Positions 17,867-26,738 of a DNA stretch of 64,000 nucleotides are shown in pieces. The stretch is taken from the NCBI GenBank assembly GCA_023715185.1, contig JAMCAN010000002.1, forward strand, positions 310,001 to 374,000. Reading direction: 5' to 3'. Both the position numbers and the translations under genes were made by a program. The first letter of the stretch is position 1, and every line of letters begins with the position of its first letter. This stretch comes from Planococcus sp. MER TA 32b. GTDB taxonomy: Bacteria; Bacillota; Bacilli; Bacillales_A; Planococcaceae. Below the pieces are notes generated by a model. The model had not been told where the DNA came from and made no database searches. It worked only from the letters and a program-made list of their open reading frames with translations.

Positions 17867-17895
17867 TTGACAGATAATTCCGAACATATTAGTAT
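17867..17895 (+). promoter_or_regulatory. Promoter of the lacI-type regulator
   Basis: TTGACA at 17867-17872 and TAGTAT at 17890-17895 with a 17-base spacer, an excellent sigma-A promoter, 57 bases before the start codon. Confidence 0.75.
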
Positions 17896-17900
17896 GAAAA

Positions 17901-17914
17901 TGTAAACGATTTCA
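17901..17914. promoter_or_regulatory. cre-like site
   Basis: TGTAAACGATTTCA matches the CcpA cre consensus TGWAARCGYTWNCW with one mismatch and sits right after the -10 element, where binding would block transcription of the regulator gene. It could instead be a site for the regulator itself. Confidence 0.5.
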
Positions 17915-17951
17915 TTGTGGAATGCAAGGAATCCGGGAAAGTAGGATAGAC

Positions 17952-18941
17952 ATGGCGAATATTCAACAGGTGGCAAAACATGCAGGGGTCTCTGTGGCGA
18001 CGGTATCAAGAGTATTGAATGACCAGAACACAGTTTCCAGCAAGACGAGGCTGAAAGTGGAGGAGGCGATAAAGGAGTTAAATTATGAACCAAGCATGCT
18101 GGGCCGGAATCTTCGGAATTCGGAAAGCAGAATTGTTCTGATTTTGATCCCCACTATTTCCAATCCTTTTTATCTTGAAATCATCAAAGGAATCGAAAAT
18201 GTCGCTATAAGCCACAATTACAATATTTTATTGTGTGAAACGGATTCGGATCCCGAAAAGGAAAATATCTATTTTGACTTGGTGAGGAAAAAGATGGCCG
18301 ATGGGATAATTTCGATGGATCCTGCAGTCAACGTGGAAACTTTGAAGCAATTGGCTGAAAAGTACGCAATCATCCAATGCAGTGAATACGGGGGGGGAAT
18401 CGGAATCCCTTATGTCACCATTGATAATGAAGAGGCTTCTTACCGTGCAGTAAAACACTTGCTCCAAATCGGCCACACAAAAATTGCTTTGATGAATACA
18501 GACGAAAAATTCCTGTATGCGCGAGAAAGGAAAATGGGCTACGAACGGGCTCTGAAAGAGCATGGCATCGAAATGAACAATAATTATATCTTCTATACAA
18601 AGGATCTGGGATTCGAAAATGGCCAGCAGGCGATGAAGAAAATCCTGAATCTCAAACAGCGTCCTACAGCTGTATTTGCAGTATCTGATCTTTTGGCAAT
18701 AGGGGCTTTGAAAGAAATAAACGCCTCCGGATTGAGCGTGCCGGGCGATATGGCGGTCGTGGGATTCGATAAAATCGACTTTTCCAACATGACGAATCCA
18801 ACATTGACGACGATTGCGCAGCCTATGTACAAAATGGGCACAACGGCAGCTAAAATGCTGATTGAGAAGATCCGGGGCAACAAAGTGGACAGTGTCGTAT
18901 TGGATTTTGAACTGGTAATCCGCGAATCGACGGCCGGTTAA
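17952..18941 (+). CDS. LacI-family sugar-responsive regulator
   Basis: A 329-residue DNA-binding repressor. The HTH spans residues 2-25 (IQQVAKHAGVSVATVSRVLN) with the hinge helix after it, then a periplasmic-binding-protein-like effector domain (IPTISNPFYLEIIKG, VAVVGFDKIDF-like core). Located between the isomerase and transporter operons, whose control regions share an inverted repeat, so it probably represses both until the sugar is present. The ATG at 17952 is supported by AGGATAGAC. A run of eight G in the coding sequence (about 18390-18397) encodes Gly residues and could be slippage-prone. Confidence 0.9.
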   Translation: MANIQQVAKHAGVSVATVSRVLNDQNTVSSKTRLKVEEAIKELNYEPSMLGRNLRNSESRIVLILIPTISNPFYLEIIKGIENVAISHNYNILLCETDSDPEKENIYFDLVRKKMADGIISMDPAVNVETLKQLAEKYAIIQCSEYGGGIGIPYVTIDNEEASYRAVKHLLQIGHTKIALMNTDEKFLYARERKMGYERALKEHGIEMNNNYIFYTKDLGFENGQQAMKKILNLKQRPTAVFAVSDLLAIGALKEINASGLSVPGDMAVVGFDKIDFSNMTNPTLTTIAQPMYKMGTTAAKMLIEKIRGNKVDSVVLDFELVIRESTAG

Positions 18942-18947
18942 GGAATG

Positions 18948-18993
18948 AGGCCAGCGCTCTGCTATTAATATATTAATGTCGGAGCGCTGGCCT
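18948..18993 (+). terminator. Long GC-rich hairpin after the regulator gene
   Basis: A perfect 12-bp stem (AGGCCAGCGCTC / GAGCGCTGGCCT) with a 22-base loop that itself holds the palindrome ATTAATATATTAAT. There is no T-run after it, so termination may be weak; it insulates the regulator from the transporter operon. Confidence 0.6.
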
Positions 18994-19000
18994 TAGATGT

Positions 19001-19020
19001 AAATGTAATCGATTACATTT
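19001..19020. promoter_or_regulatory. Perfect operator before the sugar ABC operon
   Basis: AAATGTAATCGATTACATTT, a perfect 20-bp palindrome about 37 bases before the transporter start, matching the site at 17793-17806. It is the likely binding site of the adjacent LacI regulator. Confidence 0.78.
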
Positions 19021-19056
19021 TGGGGAGCTCTTATCAAAAACAAAGGGGGAATTGTT

Positions 19057-20031
19057 TTGAAGAAGTTTATTATCTTATTGTTGGCTCTGGCTGCGGCGAT
19101 GGTATTGGCGGCTTGCGGAGATGACGGCGGTGCAGCGGAAGAAGGCGGAAGCGGGGATGACGATACTTTGACAATCGGCATTTCATTGCCGTCAGCTACT
19201 CACGGATGGATGGGGGCATTGATCGACAATGCGGAACAGCAGGCAAAAGAGCTTCAGGAAAGTGAAGGAATTGAATATGTAATGACCAATGCGGCCGATC
19301 CGAACAAGCAGGCCAATGACGTGGATGATTTGATCGCACAGGGAGTGGACGTAATTGTCATGCTGCCAATCGAGTCAGCTGCTTTGACGCCAGTCGGACA
19401 AAAAGTTAAAGATGCAGGAATTCCATTGGTCATAGTGGATAGAGAGCTTGAAAACGACGCGGCTACAGTCGTTGTCAAAGGGGACAATGAAGGAATCGGC
19501 GTCAACGCTGGTGAATATTTTATCGAACAATTAAATGGAGAGGGCAAAATTGTTGAAATCAGCGGACCACCAAGTTCAGTGACTGAGCAGCGCGGATCCG
19601 GTTTTAAAGAAGCGATTGACGGGCAGGAAGGGATGGAAATCATTGCATCGCAAAGCGGGGATTTCTCAACTGAAAAGTCTTTGGAAGTAATGGAAAATAT
19701 CCTGCAGGCAAATCCGGAAATAGATGCGGTATTTACTCAGGATGATGGCATGGCCCTTGGAGTGCTTCAGGCAATTAAAGAAGCAGGCCGTACCGATATT
19801 CAATTTGTCACAGGTGCCGGCGGTGCGAAACAAGTATTTGAAGATATTCAGAATGATGGTCTGATGTCAGCTACTTTCCTTTATTCACCTACGATGGTGA
19901 GGGATGCAGTGAAAATCGCAGGGGAAATTGCTCAAGGCAATGAACCGGAAGAAACGATGGTCATCAAGGAAGCTACTCAGGTAACAGAAGAGAATGTTGA
20001 TGAATATTACGATCCGGAATCCAAATTTTAA
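19057..20031 (+). CDS. Sugar ABC transporter substrate-binding lipoprotein (RbsB-like)
   Basis: Captures a sugar outside the membrane. The 324 residues begin with a lipoprotein signal ending VLAACGDDGG (Cys at about 20). The mature domain is the RbsB/type I periplasmic-binding fold (LTIGISLPSATHGWMGALID, VVIVDREL-like core, VFTQDDGMALG). Start is TTG at 19057 after AAAGGGGGA. First gene of a five-cistron-scale operon with ATPase, permease and oxidoreductase. The sugar is not identifiable; the linked isomerase and Gfo/Idh enzyme suggest a rare sugar, polyol or cyclitol. Confidence 0.92.
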   Translation: MKKFIILLLALAAAMVLAACGDDGGAAEEGGSGDDDTLTIGISLPSATHGWMGALIDNAEQQAKELQESEGIEYVMTNAADPNKQANDVDDLIAQGVDVIVMLPIESAALTPVGQKVKDAGIPLVIVDRELENDAATVVVKGDNEGIGVNAGEYFIEQLNGEGKIVEISGPPSSVTEQRGSGFKEAIDGQEGMEIIASQSGDFSTEKSLEVMENILQANPEIDAVFTQDDGMALGVLQAIKEAGRTDIQFVTGAGGAKQVFEDIQNDGLMSATFLYSPTMVRDAVKIAGEIAQGNEPEETMVIKEATQVTEENVDEYYDPESKF

Positions 20032-20041
20032 ATGGCCTGTG

Positions 20042-20078
20042 GGAAATACAATACTTTTAAAAAAGTACTTGTATTTCC
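20042..20078 (+). other. Intercistronic hairpin after the binding-protein gene
   Basis: GGAAATACAA.ACTTTT with its complement AAAAGT.TTGTATTTCC and a TCTTTTCC tail. Such structures commonly stabilise the upstream mRNA or cause partial termination, giving more binding protein than transporter. Confidence 0.6.
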
Positions 20079-20108
20079 TCTTTTCCTATATAAGGAGGAA
20101 TAGCAGCA

Positions 20109-21623
20109 ATGACCGACAATCCTTTTATGATGATGAAGAGCATAGACAAATCGTTTAATGGCGTGCCTGTGTTAAAGAATGTGACTCTTAAAGTTGAAAA
20201 AGGTGAGATCCATGCATTATTGGGGGAAAATGGCGCCGGAAAATCCACATTGATGAATATTCTTGGCGGCGTCCATCTTCCGGATAATGGATCTGTTTAC
20301 ATAGACGGCGAACAAGTCAAAATGTTGAATCCAAGAATTTCGCAGGACCAGGGAATCAGCTTTATCCATCAGGAACTGAACGTAGTGGCGGACTTAAAGG
20401 TTTATGAAAATATGTTTCTCGGTTCCGAGCTCCGCAATAAGGCCGGTTTCTTAAAAGTCGAAGAGATGTGCCGGGAAACCCATGATGTAATGGCTACTTT
20501 AGGCGTGGATATCGATCCAAAAGAATACGTCAGGGATTTGGATACTTCCTACAAACAATTAATCGAAATAGCAAAAGCATTGCTCCGTAAATCCAGGCTG
20601 ATCATCATGGATGAACCAACGACTTCTCTGGCGGAGCACGAAGTAAATCGATTATTTGAATTGATGAGGAGTTTAAAGCAGTCAGGTGTATCCATTATTT
20701 ACATTTCCCATAAACTGAAGGAAATAAAAGCGGTATGCGACAGCTACACTGTACTGCGGGACGGAGAGTTAGTCGGCACCGGAAGCATGGAAAAAGAAAA
20801 TCCTGAGACCATCACCAAGCTCATGGTTGGTAAAGCCATTTCCCAGGAACGGTTTGTTCACGATAATCCATTCGGTCCGGTAATAATGGAAGTGAAAAAC
20901 CTGACAAGCGAAGGGCTCTTCAATAATATCAATTTCTCCTTGAAAAAAGGGGAAATACTCGGTTTTACGGGGCTGGCAGGAGACGGCAGAACAGAGCTTT
21001 TTGAAAGTCTTTTCGGGTACCGTAAAAAATATTCGGGAGAAGTCAGAATCAACGGCGAGCTTGTGAAAATCGATCATCCCCGAAAAGCCTTGAAAGCGGG
21101 AATCGGTTTTGTGCCGAAAAACCGCAAAGAAAATGCAATCATTAAAGACTTAAGTGTGATTCACAACATGAGTCTATCTTCTATGGGGAATTTTGAAAGC
21201 TCCGGTTTCCTGAATGATAATTTGGAAAAAAAGCGGTTCCAGCATTATAAGGATGTCTTGAACATCAAAGTCCATAATCCCCAAGTCACCATTGACAAAT
21301 TGAGTGGAGGCAACCAGCAGAAAGTGGTAATAGCGAAGTGGCTGGAGGCGAACACGGATATACTGATTTTCGATAATCCGACCCAGGGTATAGATGTGGG
21401 GGCCAAACAGGAAATCTATCAGGAAATCGTTGCGCTCTCTGAACAAGGAAAAGCTGTTATTGTCCTTTCTTCAGAAGCGCCTGAAATAATCAAAATCTGC
21501 CATTCGATAAACGTTATGTATCAAGGGGAAATTACCGCCCGTTTTGATGGTGAATCCGCGGACGAAGAAGAAATTATGCAATATGCAACCGGCTCAAAAA
21601 GGGAGGCGAAAAAAATTGGCTAA
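20109..21623 (+). CDS. Sugar ABC transporter ATPase (RbsA/MglA type, two ABC domains)
   Basis: Powers uptake with the neighbouring permease and binding protein. The 504 residues contain two fused nucleotide-binding domains. The first has LLGENGAGKST (Walker A) and IIMDEPTTSL (Walker B); the second keeps the signature LSGGNQQKVVIAKWL but has a degenerate Walker A (GLAGDGRTEL), as is normal for RbsA-type proteins. AAGGAGGAATAGCAGCA precedes the ATG. Its stop overlaps the start of the permease by eight bases. Confidence 0.93.
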   Translation: MTDNPFMMMKSIDKSFNGVPVLKNVTLKVEKGEIHALLGENGAGKSTLMNILGGVHLPDNGSVYIDGEQVKMLNPRISQDQGISFIHQELNVVADLKVYENMFLGSELRNKAGFLKVEEMCRETHDVMATLGVDIDPKEYVRDLDTSYKQLIEIAKALLRKSRLIIMDEPTTSLAEHEVNRLFELMRSLKQSGVSIIYISHKLKEIKAVCDSYTVLRDGELVGTGSMEKENPETITKLMVGKAISQERFVHDNPFGPVIMEVKNLTSEGLFNNINFSLKKGEILGFTGLAGDGRTELFESLFGYRKKYSGEVRINGELVKIDHPRKALKAGIGFVPKNRKENAIIKDLSVIHNMSLSSMGNFESSGFLNDNLEKKRFQHYKDVLNIKVHNPQVTIDKLSGGNQQKVVIAKWLEANTDILIFDNPTQGIDVGAKQEIYQEIVALSEQGKAVIVLSSEAPEIIKICHSINVMYQGEITARFDGESADEEEIMQYATGSKREAKKIG

Positions 21624-22590
21624 TATCGATGCAAAAGAATACAGTGCAAAACCCTCAACAACCAAAAGCCGCCTCTCATGGTTATGGTCTGAATACAGTG
21701 TCATCATCGCATTTATTGTCATTTTCATTGCATCGGCAATCTTAAACCCGCGATTCATGGATTTAAACAATCAACTGAATATCCTGATGCAGGTCTCAAT
21801 CATCGGGATCATCGCAATGGGTATGACTGTCGTTATGCTGTCGGGCGGCATTGATTTATCAGTCGGATCGGTCCTGGCTTTGGCTGGTGTCATATCTGTT
21901 CTCGCTTTGAATGCTTCAGGCAGTATTCTCGTGGGAATTTTCACAGCCTTGCTGGTAGGCTCTTTTGCCGGTTTTCTCAATGGATTGATGGTGGCAAAAG
22001 GCAGGATTGCCTCCTTTATTGCGACATTGGGCATGATGGCGGGGGCCAGGTCGATTGCTTTGTATATCGCGGACGGAGGCAGTGTATCCGGAGAAGTCGC
22101 CGGCTTTACAGCTATTTCGAACAGCGACCTTTGGATATTTGACGTACCTGTAATCATATTCCTGGCGATGACAGCGGCAGTTTTTGTAATTATGCACAAA
22201 ACCCGTTTTGGCCGGTATGTATATGCTCTTGGAAGCAATGAAAAAGCGGCTTTGTTGTCTGCCATACGTGTAGACCGCATAAAAATCGGCGTCTATACAT
22301 TGATCGGTTCATTGGTCGGGATAGCCGCTGTCATTGAGACATCCCGCTTGAATTCAATATCTTCTTCGAGTTCCGGAGCGCAATATGAATTGGATGCGAT
22401 TGCGGCGGTCATTATAGGCGGCACCAGAATGACCGGCGGGCGGGGCAAAATCATTGGCACACTTTTTGGTGTACTGATACTGGGGATATTAAACAATATG
22501 ATGAACTTGATGAACGTATCTCCTTATCTGCAAGGATTTGTCAAAGGTCTGATCATCATAATTGCAGTTGTATTCCAAAAGAGGGAATAG
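21616..22590 (+). CDS. Sugar ABC transporter permease (RbsC type)
   Basis: A 324-residue permease with eight to ten membrane helices. The conserved MGMTVVMLSGGIDLSVGS and the EAA-like loop region GGTRMTGGRGKIIGT are characteristic of the RbsC/BPD_transp_2 family. The TTG at 21616, preceded by GGGAGG nine bases upstream, is favoured; the frame runs upstream inside the ATPase gene to 21544 but without a site. Start and ATPase stop overlap, which fits translational coupling. Confidence 0.9.
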   Translation: MANIDAKEYSAKPSTTKSRLSWLWSEYSVIIAFIVIFIASAILNPRFMDLNNQLNILMQVSIIGIIAMGMTVVMLSGGIDLSVGSVLALAGVISVLALNASGSILVGIFTALLVGSFAGFLNGLMVAKGRIASFIATLGMMAGARSIALYIADGGSVSGEVAGFTAISNSDLWIFDVPVIIFLAMTAAVFVIMHKTRFGRYVYALGSNEKAALLSAIRVDRIKIGVYTLIGSLVGIAAVIETSRLNSISSSSSGAQYELDAIAAVIIGGTRMTGGRGKIIGTLFGVLILGILNNMMNLMNVSPYLQGFVKGLIIIIAVVFQKRE

Positions 22591-22600
22591 GAGGGATTGT

Positions 22601-23659
22601 ATGGGCATGAAAGTCGGAATCATAGGTTGCGGATCAATTACTAAATTTCGCCATGCACCGGAATATACAGAAAATCCATACGTGGATGAAATTGTTTTCT
22701 ATGACAGGAATATCGACCGCTCACAAGCATTGGCGGAATTGTTTGGCGGAAGCGTCGTCCATTCGGCAGAGGAGTTATTCAATGATCCGGATATCGTTGC
22801 GATAAGCGACTGTTCATCCAACGAAAACCATCATCTCTTTTCATCAAATGCTTTGTTGAGCGGTAAGCATGTGCTGTGTGAAAAGCCGATTTCACTGACC
22901 GTTGAACATGCGAATGAAATCGTCGCCGCCCAAAAGGAGTCAGGCAAGAAACTGATGGTGGACCATAACCAGCGCTTCACGCGTGCTCATCAAAAAGCGA
23001 AGGAAATAATAGAAAATGGTGAACTTGGAAAAGTGCTGACTTTCAGGACGACTTTCGGACATTCGGGACCGGAGCAATGGGGCATCAATAAAACCAATTC
23101 CACCTGGTTCTTCAAAAAAGAGCGGTCAGGTTTCGGGGTGGCTGGAGATCTGGGAATCCATAAAATCGATTTGGTCCATTATTTGCTGGACGATGAAATC
23201 GAACAGGTAAGTGCTTTCCAAGGCTCCTTGGATAAACTTGATGAGAGTGGAAACCCCATCGAAGTCTGCGATAACCTTGTTTGCAGTCTGAAAACCAAAA
23301 AAGGGCGGCTCGGAACTGCGAGTTTCTCATGGACCCATTATGGGGAAGAGGATAACAGTACAATCATTTATTGTGAAAAAGGAATTCTGAAAATCTATCA
23401 TAGCGAAGACTATCAGATTGAAGTACTCACAAAAGACGGGGTAAAAGTCAATTATCAGCTGGAAAGTATCCAGACAAACGATAACCAGACCAACAGCGGT
23501 GTCATCGATGCCTTTATCGAAAGTATCAGGCTCGATCAGCCGCCGCTTGTCACAGGAGACGAGGCACTCCTGTCATTGAAAGTGCTTCTTGGAATCATGA
23601 AAGCTGCTGAAACCGGCACAGTGGTGAAAATTGAAAAAGAATCACTTATAAATTCATAA
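22601..23659 (+). CDS. Gfo/Idh/MocA-family oxidoreductase
   Basis: An NAD(P)-dependent sugar or inositol dehydrogenase-like enzyme, 352 residues. The N-terminal Rossmann fold has VGIIGCGSITKFRHAP, the conserved CEKPISLT is near residue 95, and the C-terminal domain has GDLGIHKIDLVHYLL, which includes the catalytic His region. Last gene of the sugar operon, 10 bases after the permease, preceded by GGAGGG. With the TIM-barrel isomerase it probably forms the first catabolic steps for the imported sugar. Confidence 0.92.
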   Translation: MGMKVGIIGCGSITKFRHAPEYTENPYVDEIVFYDRNIDRSQALAELFGGSVVHSAEELFNDPDIVAISDCSSNENHHLFSSNALLSGKHVLCEKPISLTVEHANEIVAAQKESGKKLMVDHNQRFTRAHQKAKEIIENGELGKVLTFRTTFGHSGPEQWGINKTNSTWFFKKERSGFGVAGDLGIHKIDLVHYLLDDEIEQVSAFQGSLDKLDESGNPIEVCDNLVCSLKTKKGRLGTASFSWTHYGEEDNSTIIYCEKGILKIYHSEDYQIEVLTKDGVKVNYQLESIQTNDNQTNSGVIDAFIESIRLDQPPLVTGDEALLSLKVLLGIMKAAETGTVVKIEKESLINS

Positions 23660-23704
23660 AAAATAACCGCAGCTTCCCAGGCAGGAAGCTGCGGTTATTT
23701 TTTT
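23656..23704. terminator. Bidirectional terminator
   Basis: AAAAAATAACCGCAGCTTCC and its exact complement around a 6-base loop, with T-runs both ways. Ends the sugar operon and the convergent acetyltransferase gene. Confidence 0.93.
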
Positions 23705-24557
23705 ATCTTCCTTTCCCGAAAAGCATCCAGGGTGAAGGCAGGTTAAATGGGTGGCTGTCAGGAAGTGAAGCGGCCTGCTGTTTCGTTAAATCCATCCATA
23801 CATGTGTTTCTTTCCGGAGTTCAGCAGCCAGCTGCCGCTGGGCAAGGGCGATCGTTTCCCAAAGGCCAGGCTGCTCCATCACATCTTCAAAGGGGAAAAC
23901 CGCTTGCAGATAATTATATTTCTTGAAATCCTTTTTGGTGATCAAAAGACGGTCACCTTCTGGATTCACGAAAAAATTCCAACCGGCAATCAGACTATCA
24001 TCGAACATTTCCTCGGAAGCGGGAAATGGATAATAGCATTCGTACGGAAAAACAGCGGACGATTCAACAAATAATTTCCGGAGCCATTGCCTTTTTCGGG
24101 AAATATCCTCTTCTTTCTCCCAGGGGATCCCGCCTTTTTCCAGTGACGAAACATCCAAAGCGGAGGCCCCGTAGCTTATATGCCGTTCCGCAAGACCGAT
24201 TTTTTTCAGCACACGCTGTGCTGGAATATTTTCTTCCTGCGTATTTGCGCCGACCCATTTGATGTCAGGAAGGTTAAAAGCCTCTTCAAGCACTTGGGAC
24301 ATCAGGCTGGTTGATAAGTCATTTCCCCGGTATCGAAGATCACTGCGCATGCGCCCCAGCATTGCGTAATGTTTAGCGAAAACAGTCAAACCGCCCACAC
24401 TGACTAGCTGATCATTTGTAAAAAGACCGAAAAGCTTATTGTTTCCAGTAGAAATACGATCGAATACCCGAATGACATAATCGTCTTCGATTCCCGTATC
24501 CATTGCTTTCAGTTTCGGCAAATCTTCTTTCGTTAAAGCGCGGATCACCTTTTCCAC
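23703..24557 (-). CDS. GNAT-family acetyltransferase
   Basis: A 284-residue protein with an N-terminal GNAT domain: VGGLTVFAKHYAMLGRMRSD, the acetyl-CoA loop region LRYRGNDLSTSL (in place of the common RGxGxG/A), and NTQEENIPAQRVLKKIGL. The C-terminal 130 residues form an extra domain ending PFNLPSPWMLFGKG. Start is GTG at 24557, with GGGAGTG seven bases upstream. The substrate is unknown. It overlaps the shared terminator with the sugar operon but is a separate unit, divergent from the PAP2 gene. Confidence 0.82.
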   Translation of the reverse strand: MEKVIRALTKEDLPKLKAMDTGIEDDYVIRVFDRISTGNNKLFGLFTNDQLVSVGGLTVFAKHYAMLGRMRSDLRYRGNDLSTSLMSQVLEEAFNLPDIKWVGANTQEENIPAQRVLKKIGLAERHISYGASALDVSSLEKGGIPWEKEEDISRKRQWLRKLFVESSAVFPYECYYPFPASEEMFDDSLIAGWNFFVNPEGDRLLITKKDFKKYNYLQAVFPFEDVMEQPGLWETIALAQRQLAAELRKETHVWMDLTKQQAASLPDSHPFNLPSPWMLFGKGR

Positions 24558-24757
24558 AGACTGACACTCCCTGCTGCACAATATTTCTTACAATTATAAA
24601 CGCTTGAATATGAAAACGCATTTACGAAGAACGAAAGAAGCTGTTTTGCGCAATATCGATTGCTTACATTTATCTTTTCTGTTTTGGCTGAAGAGAAGAA
24701 TAATGGTGCCGGTATCCGGGTATAAAGAGTTATAAAACAGATGCGGGGAGCGATTCA

Positions 24758-25507
24758 GTGGTTAAAGAAAATACGAAAGTCGGCATAGCGCTTCTATTGT
24801 TATTAAGCGGGTTAGCAATTGCCGGCCTATTCATCGTTTTGTTTGCAGAGCTGGCAGAAGAGGTGATGAGCCAGGAATTCGGTCTATTCGACAGCTTTAT
24901 CATAAATCTCGTAATAGTGAATCAAAGCGAGGCTATGGATTTGATCATGGTTGTTATCACTGAACTTGGTTCAGTATGGTTTTTGGGGACTTTATCTGTA
25001 TTAGTCGTTTTAGTTCTATGGTTGAAAGGTAAAGACAGGTGGGGAGCTTTGTTCTTCATTCTGGCAGTTGGTGGCGGGGGCCTATTGACTACTTTGCTGA
25101 AACATTTTTACGGCAGGGAACGTCCATCAATCAACGAAGAAATCGATGCAGTCGGTTTCAGTTTTCCGAGCGGGCATTCCATGGGTTCGCTCATCTTCTA
25201 TGGTTTTATGATCTTTCTTATTATAAGAGGAAGACAAAGAGAATGGGTTAAATGGGCCGTATCCATAAGCCTTGTGGTATTGGTCATTTTGATCGGCACA
25301 AGCCGCATCTATCTCGGAGCCCATTATCCAAGTGATGTCGCGGCAGGCTATATAGCCGGCACGATATGGCTGCTTCTTTGCCTGACTGCCCTGGAGTGGA
25401 TCGCCTGGCAAACCGGTAGCCATATCAGGCCGGTTAAAGGGTTGAGGGATATATTGAAATCCGCTTTGCGCTGGGTGAAAGACAAAGTTGCAGCAGTGAA
25501 AAGGTAA
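24758..25507 (+). CDS. PAP2-family membrane phosphatase
   Basis: A 249-residue integral membrane protein with about six helices. All three PAP2 motifs are present: KHFYGRERP, SFPSGHSMGS and SRIYLGAHYPSDVAAG. It removes phosphate from lipid substrates such as phosphatidate, phosphatidylglycerophosphate or undecaprenyl pyrophosphate. Start is GTG at 24758 after GGGGAGCG. The next gene (PPK2) begins 82 bases later on the same strand. Confidence 0.9.
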   Translation: MVKENTKVGIALLLLLSGLAIAGLFIVLFAELAEEVMSQEFGLFDSFIINLVIVNQSEAMDLIMVVITELGSVWFLGTLSVLVVLVLWLKGKDRWGALFFILAVGGGGLLTTLLKHFYGRERPSINEEIDAVGFSFPSGHSMGSLIFYGFMIFLIIRGRQREWVKWAVSISLVVLVILIGTSRIYLGAHYPSDVAAGYIAGTIWLLLCLTALEWIAWQTGSHIRPVKGLRDILKSALRWVKDKVAAVKR

Positions 25508-25589
25508 TAAATGCTTTTAATGGAGAACGCACAGTCGAAACCGGAAGTGTGGATGCCATTCCAATATTTTGATCAGGACGGGGGCTTTT

Positions 25590-26468
25590 ATGATGAATAT
25601 CGACAAATACCGAGTCAAACCAAACGCGGAAATAAAATTGAAAAGCTTTGGCACATCCGATAGCGAGGACTATGATCTTAAACAGCTTGAAAAAGAATTG
25701 ATTCCTGAAGCGGTTCAGAAATTGAAGGAATTGCATTTGAAGCTGAATGCCGAGGAAGAAAAGGGGATTCTGGTTGTCCTGCAGGCGATGGATGCGGCTG
25801 GCAAAGACGAAGCAATATCATATATATTTTCCAATTTGAATGCCCAGGGATTGAAGACTCTGACACTCGGAAAACCTTCTGAAACAGAGTTGGGCCATGA
25901 TTATCTGTGGCGAATCCATGATGGTTTGCCAGCCAGAGGGGAAATCGGGATTTTGAATCGCTCACATTATGAAGAAGTCATTGCTCCGAGAGTCCACGAT
26001 TTGCTTGGAGAAGAACCATTGCCTGATGAACTCATAGACGAAAAAATATGGGAGACTCGTTTTCGACAGATCAATGATTTTGAACGGTATTTAAGCGAGA
26101 ATGGTTTTCCCGTAGTGAAGTTTTTCTTCAACGTATCAAAAGAAGAGCAGCGTAAACGATTACTGGAGCGAATGAAAGATCCCCAGAAAAACTGGGAGTT
26201 CTCGTTCAGTGATGTGGAGGAACGTGAACACTGGGACGATTATCAGAAAATCTTTGAAGATATGCTTAACCATACCTCGACAGATTATGCGCCGTGGTAT
26301 GTATTGCCTGCTGATAATGAACAATATTCACGGTATATTATTGCGGAAGTCATGAATGATCTGCTGTCGAAACTTGATCCGCAATTTCCTGTAATCAGTG
26401 ATGAAGAAAAGGATAAGCTTAATGAATATATCGAAAAGCTTGAAGCGGAAGGCGAAGATAAAGAATAG
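25590..26468 (+). CDS. Polyphosphate kinase 2 (PPK2) family protein
   Basis: Transfers phosphate between polyphosphate and nucleotides. 292 residues in a P-loop kinase fold: Walker A MDAAGKDEA near residues 70-78, Walker B/lid LNRSHYEEV, and HDGLPARGEIGI between them. Single-domain size fits PPK2 class I or III (NDP- or AMP/ADP-phosphorylating); class cannot be settled by eye. GGGGG five bases upstream supports ATG 25590 (the next ATG, 25593, is also possible). Ends with a terminator. Confidence 0.88.
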   Translation: MMNIDKYRVKPNAEIKLKSFGTSDSEDYDLKQLEKELIPEAVQKLKELHLKLNAEEEKGILVVLQAMDAAGKDEAISYIFSNLNAQGLKTLTLGKPSETELGHDYLWRIHDGLPARGEIGILNRSHYEEVIAPRVHDLLGEEPLPDELIDEKIWETRFRQINDFERYLSENGFPVVKFFFNVSKEEQRKRLLERMKDPQKNWEFSFSDVEEREHWDDYQKIFEDMLNHTSTDYAPWYVLPADNEQYSRYIIAEVMNDLLSKLDPQFPVISDEEKDKLNEYIEKLEAEGEDKE

Positions 26469-26480
26469 AGGCGATACCAT

Positions 26481-26520
26481 AAAAAGGCTGGCCGGGGAAC
26501 ACCCTGGCCAGCCTTAGCTT
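26481..26520 (+). terminator. Terminator-like hairpin after PPK2
   Basis: AAGGCTGGCC and GGCCAGCCTT with extra GGGG/CCC pairing inside; the tail is TAGCTTAT, a weak T-run on the plus strand, but a run of A/T precedes it, so on the minus strand (TTTTTATGG) it could end the small gene at 26583-26669. Confidence 0.75.
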
Positions 26521-26582
26521 ATGGGGAAAGCAAATGCGCAACCGGGATTGCGCAAAGAAAATGATTAATATTTTCAGCTGTT

Positions 26583-26669
26583 CTAGAAGAACAACAAGTT
26601 CAATATAATTGTCAGGATAATGGACAGGACTATGGAGATGATTAAACTTCCCATACAGGACATGCGCAT
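26583..26669 (-). CDS. Small membrane peptide, 28 aa
   Basis: The frame MRMSCMGSLIISIVLSIILT continues with IILNLLFF to a TAG. A site AAGGTGGGG is seven bases before the ATG, and a hairpin with T-run follows. One hydrophobic helix makes up most of it. It lies between ykuI and PPK2 on the ykuI strand, about 70 bases after ykuI. Function unknown; too short for most gene callers. Confidence 0.5.
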   Translation of the reverse strand: MRMSCMGSLIISIVLSIILTIILNLLFF

Positions 26670-26738
26670 AGTGTGACCCCACCTTCTTGGATGATAATGT
26701 CCCTTTACCCTCTCTGAAGGGGAGTATAAACCATTGTC

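Noticed and set aside
16786..18093. Long start of the isomerase frame at 18093
   Set aside because: Upstream part overlaps the promoter and regulator gene antisense; TTG 17754 has a strong ribosome site.
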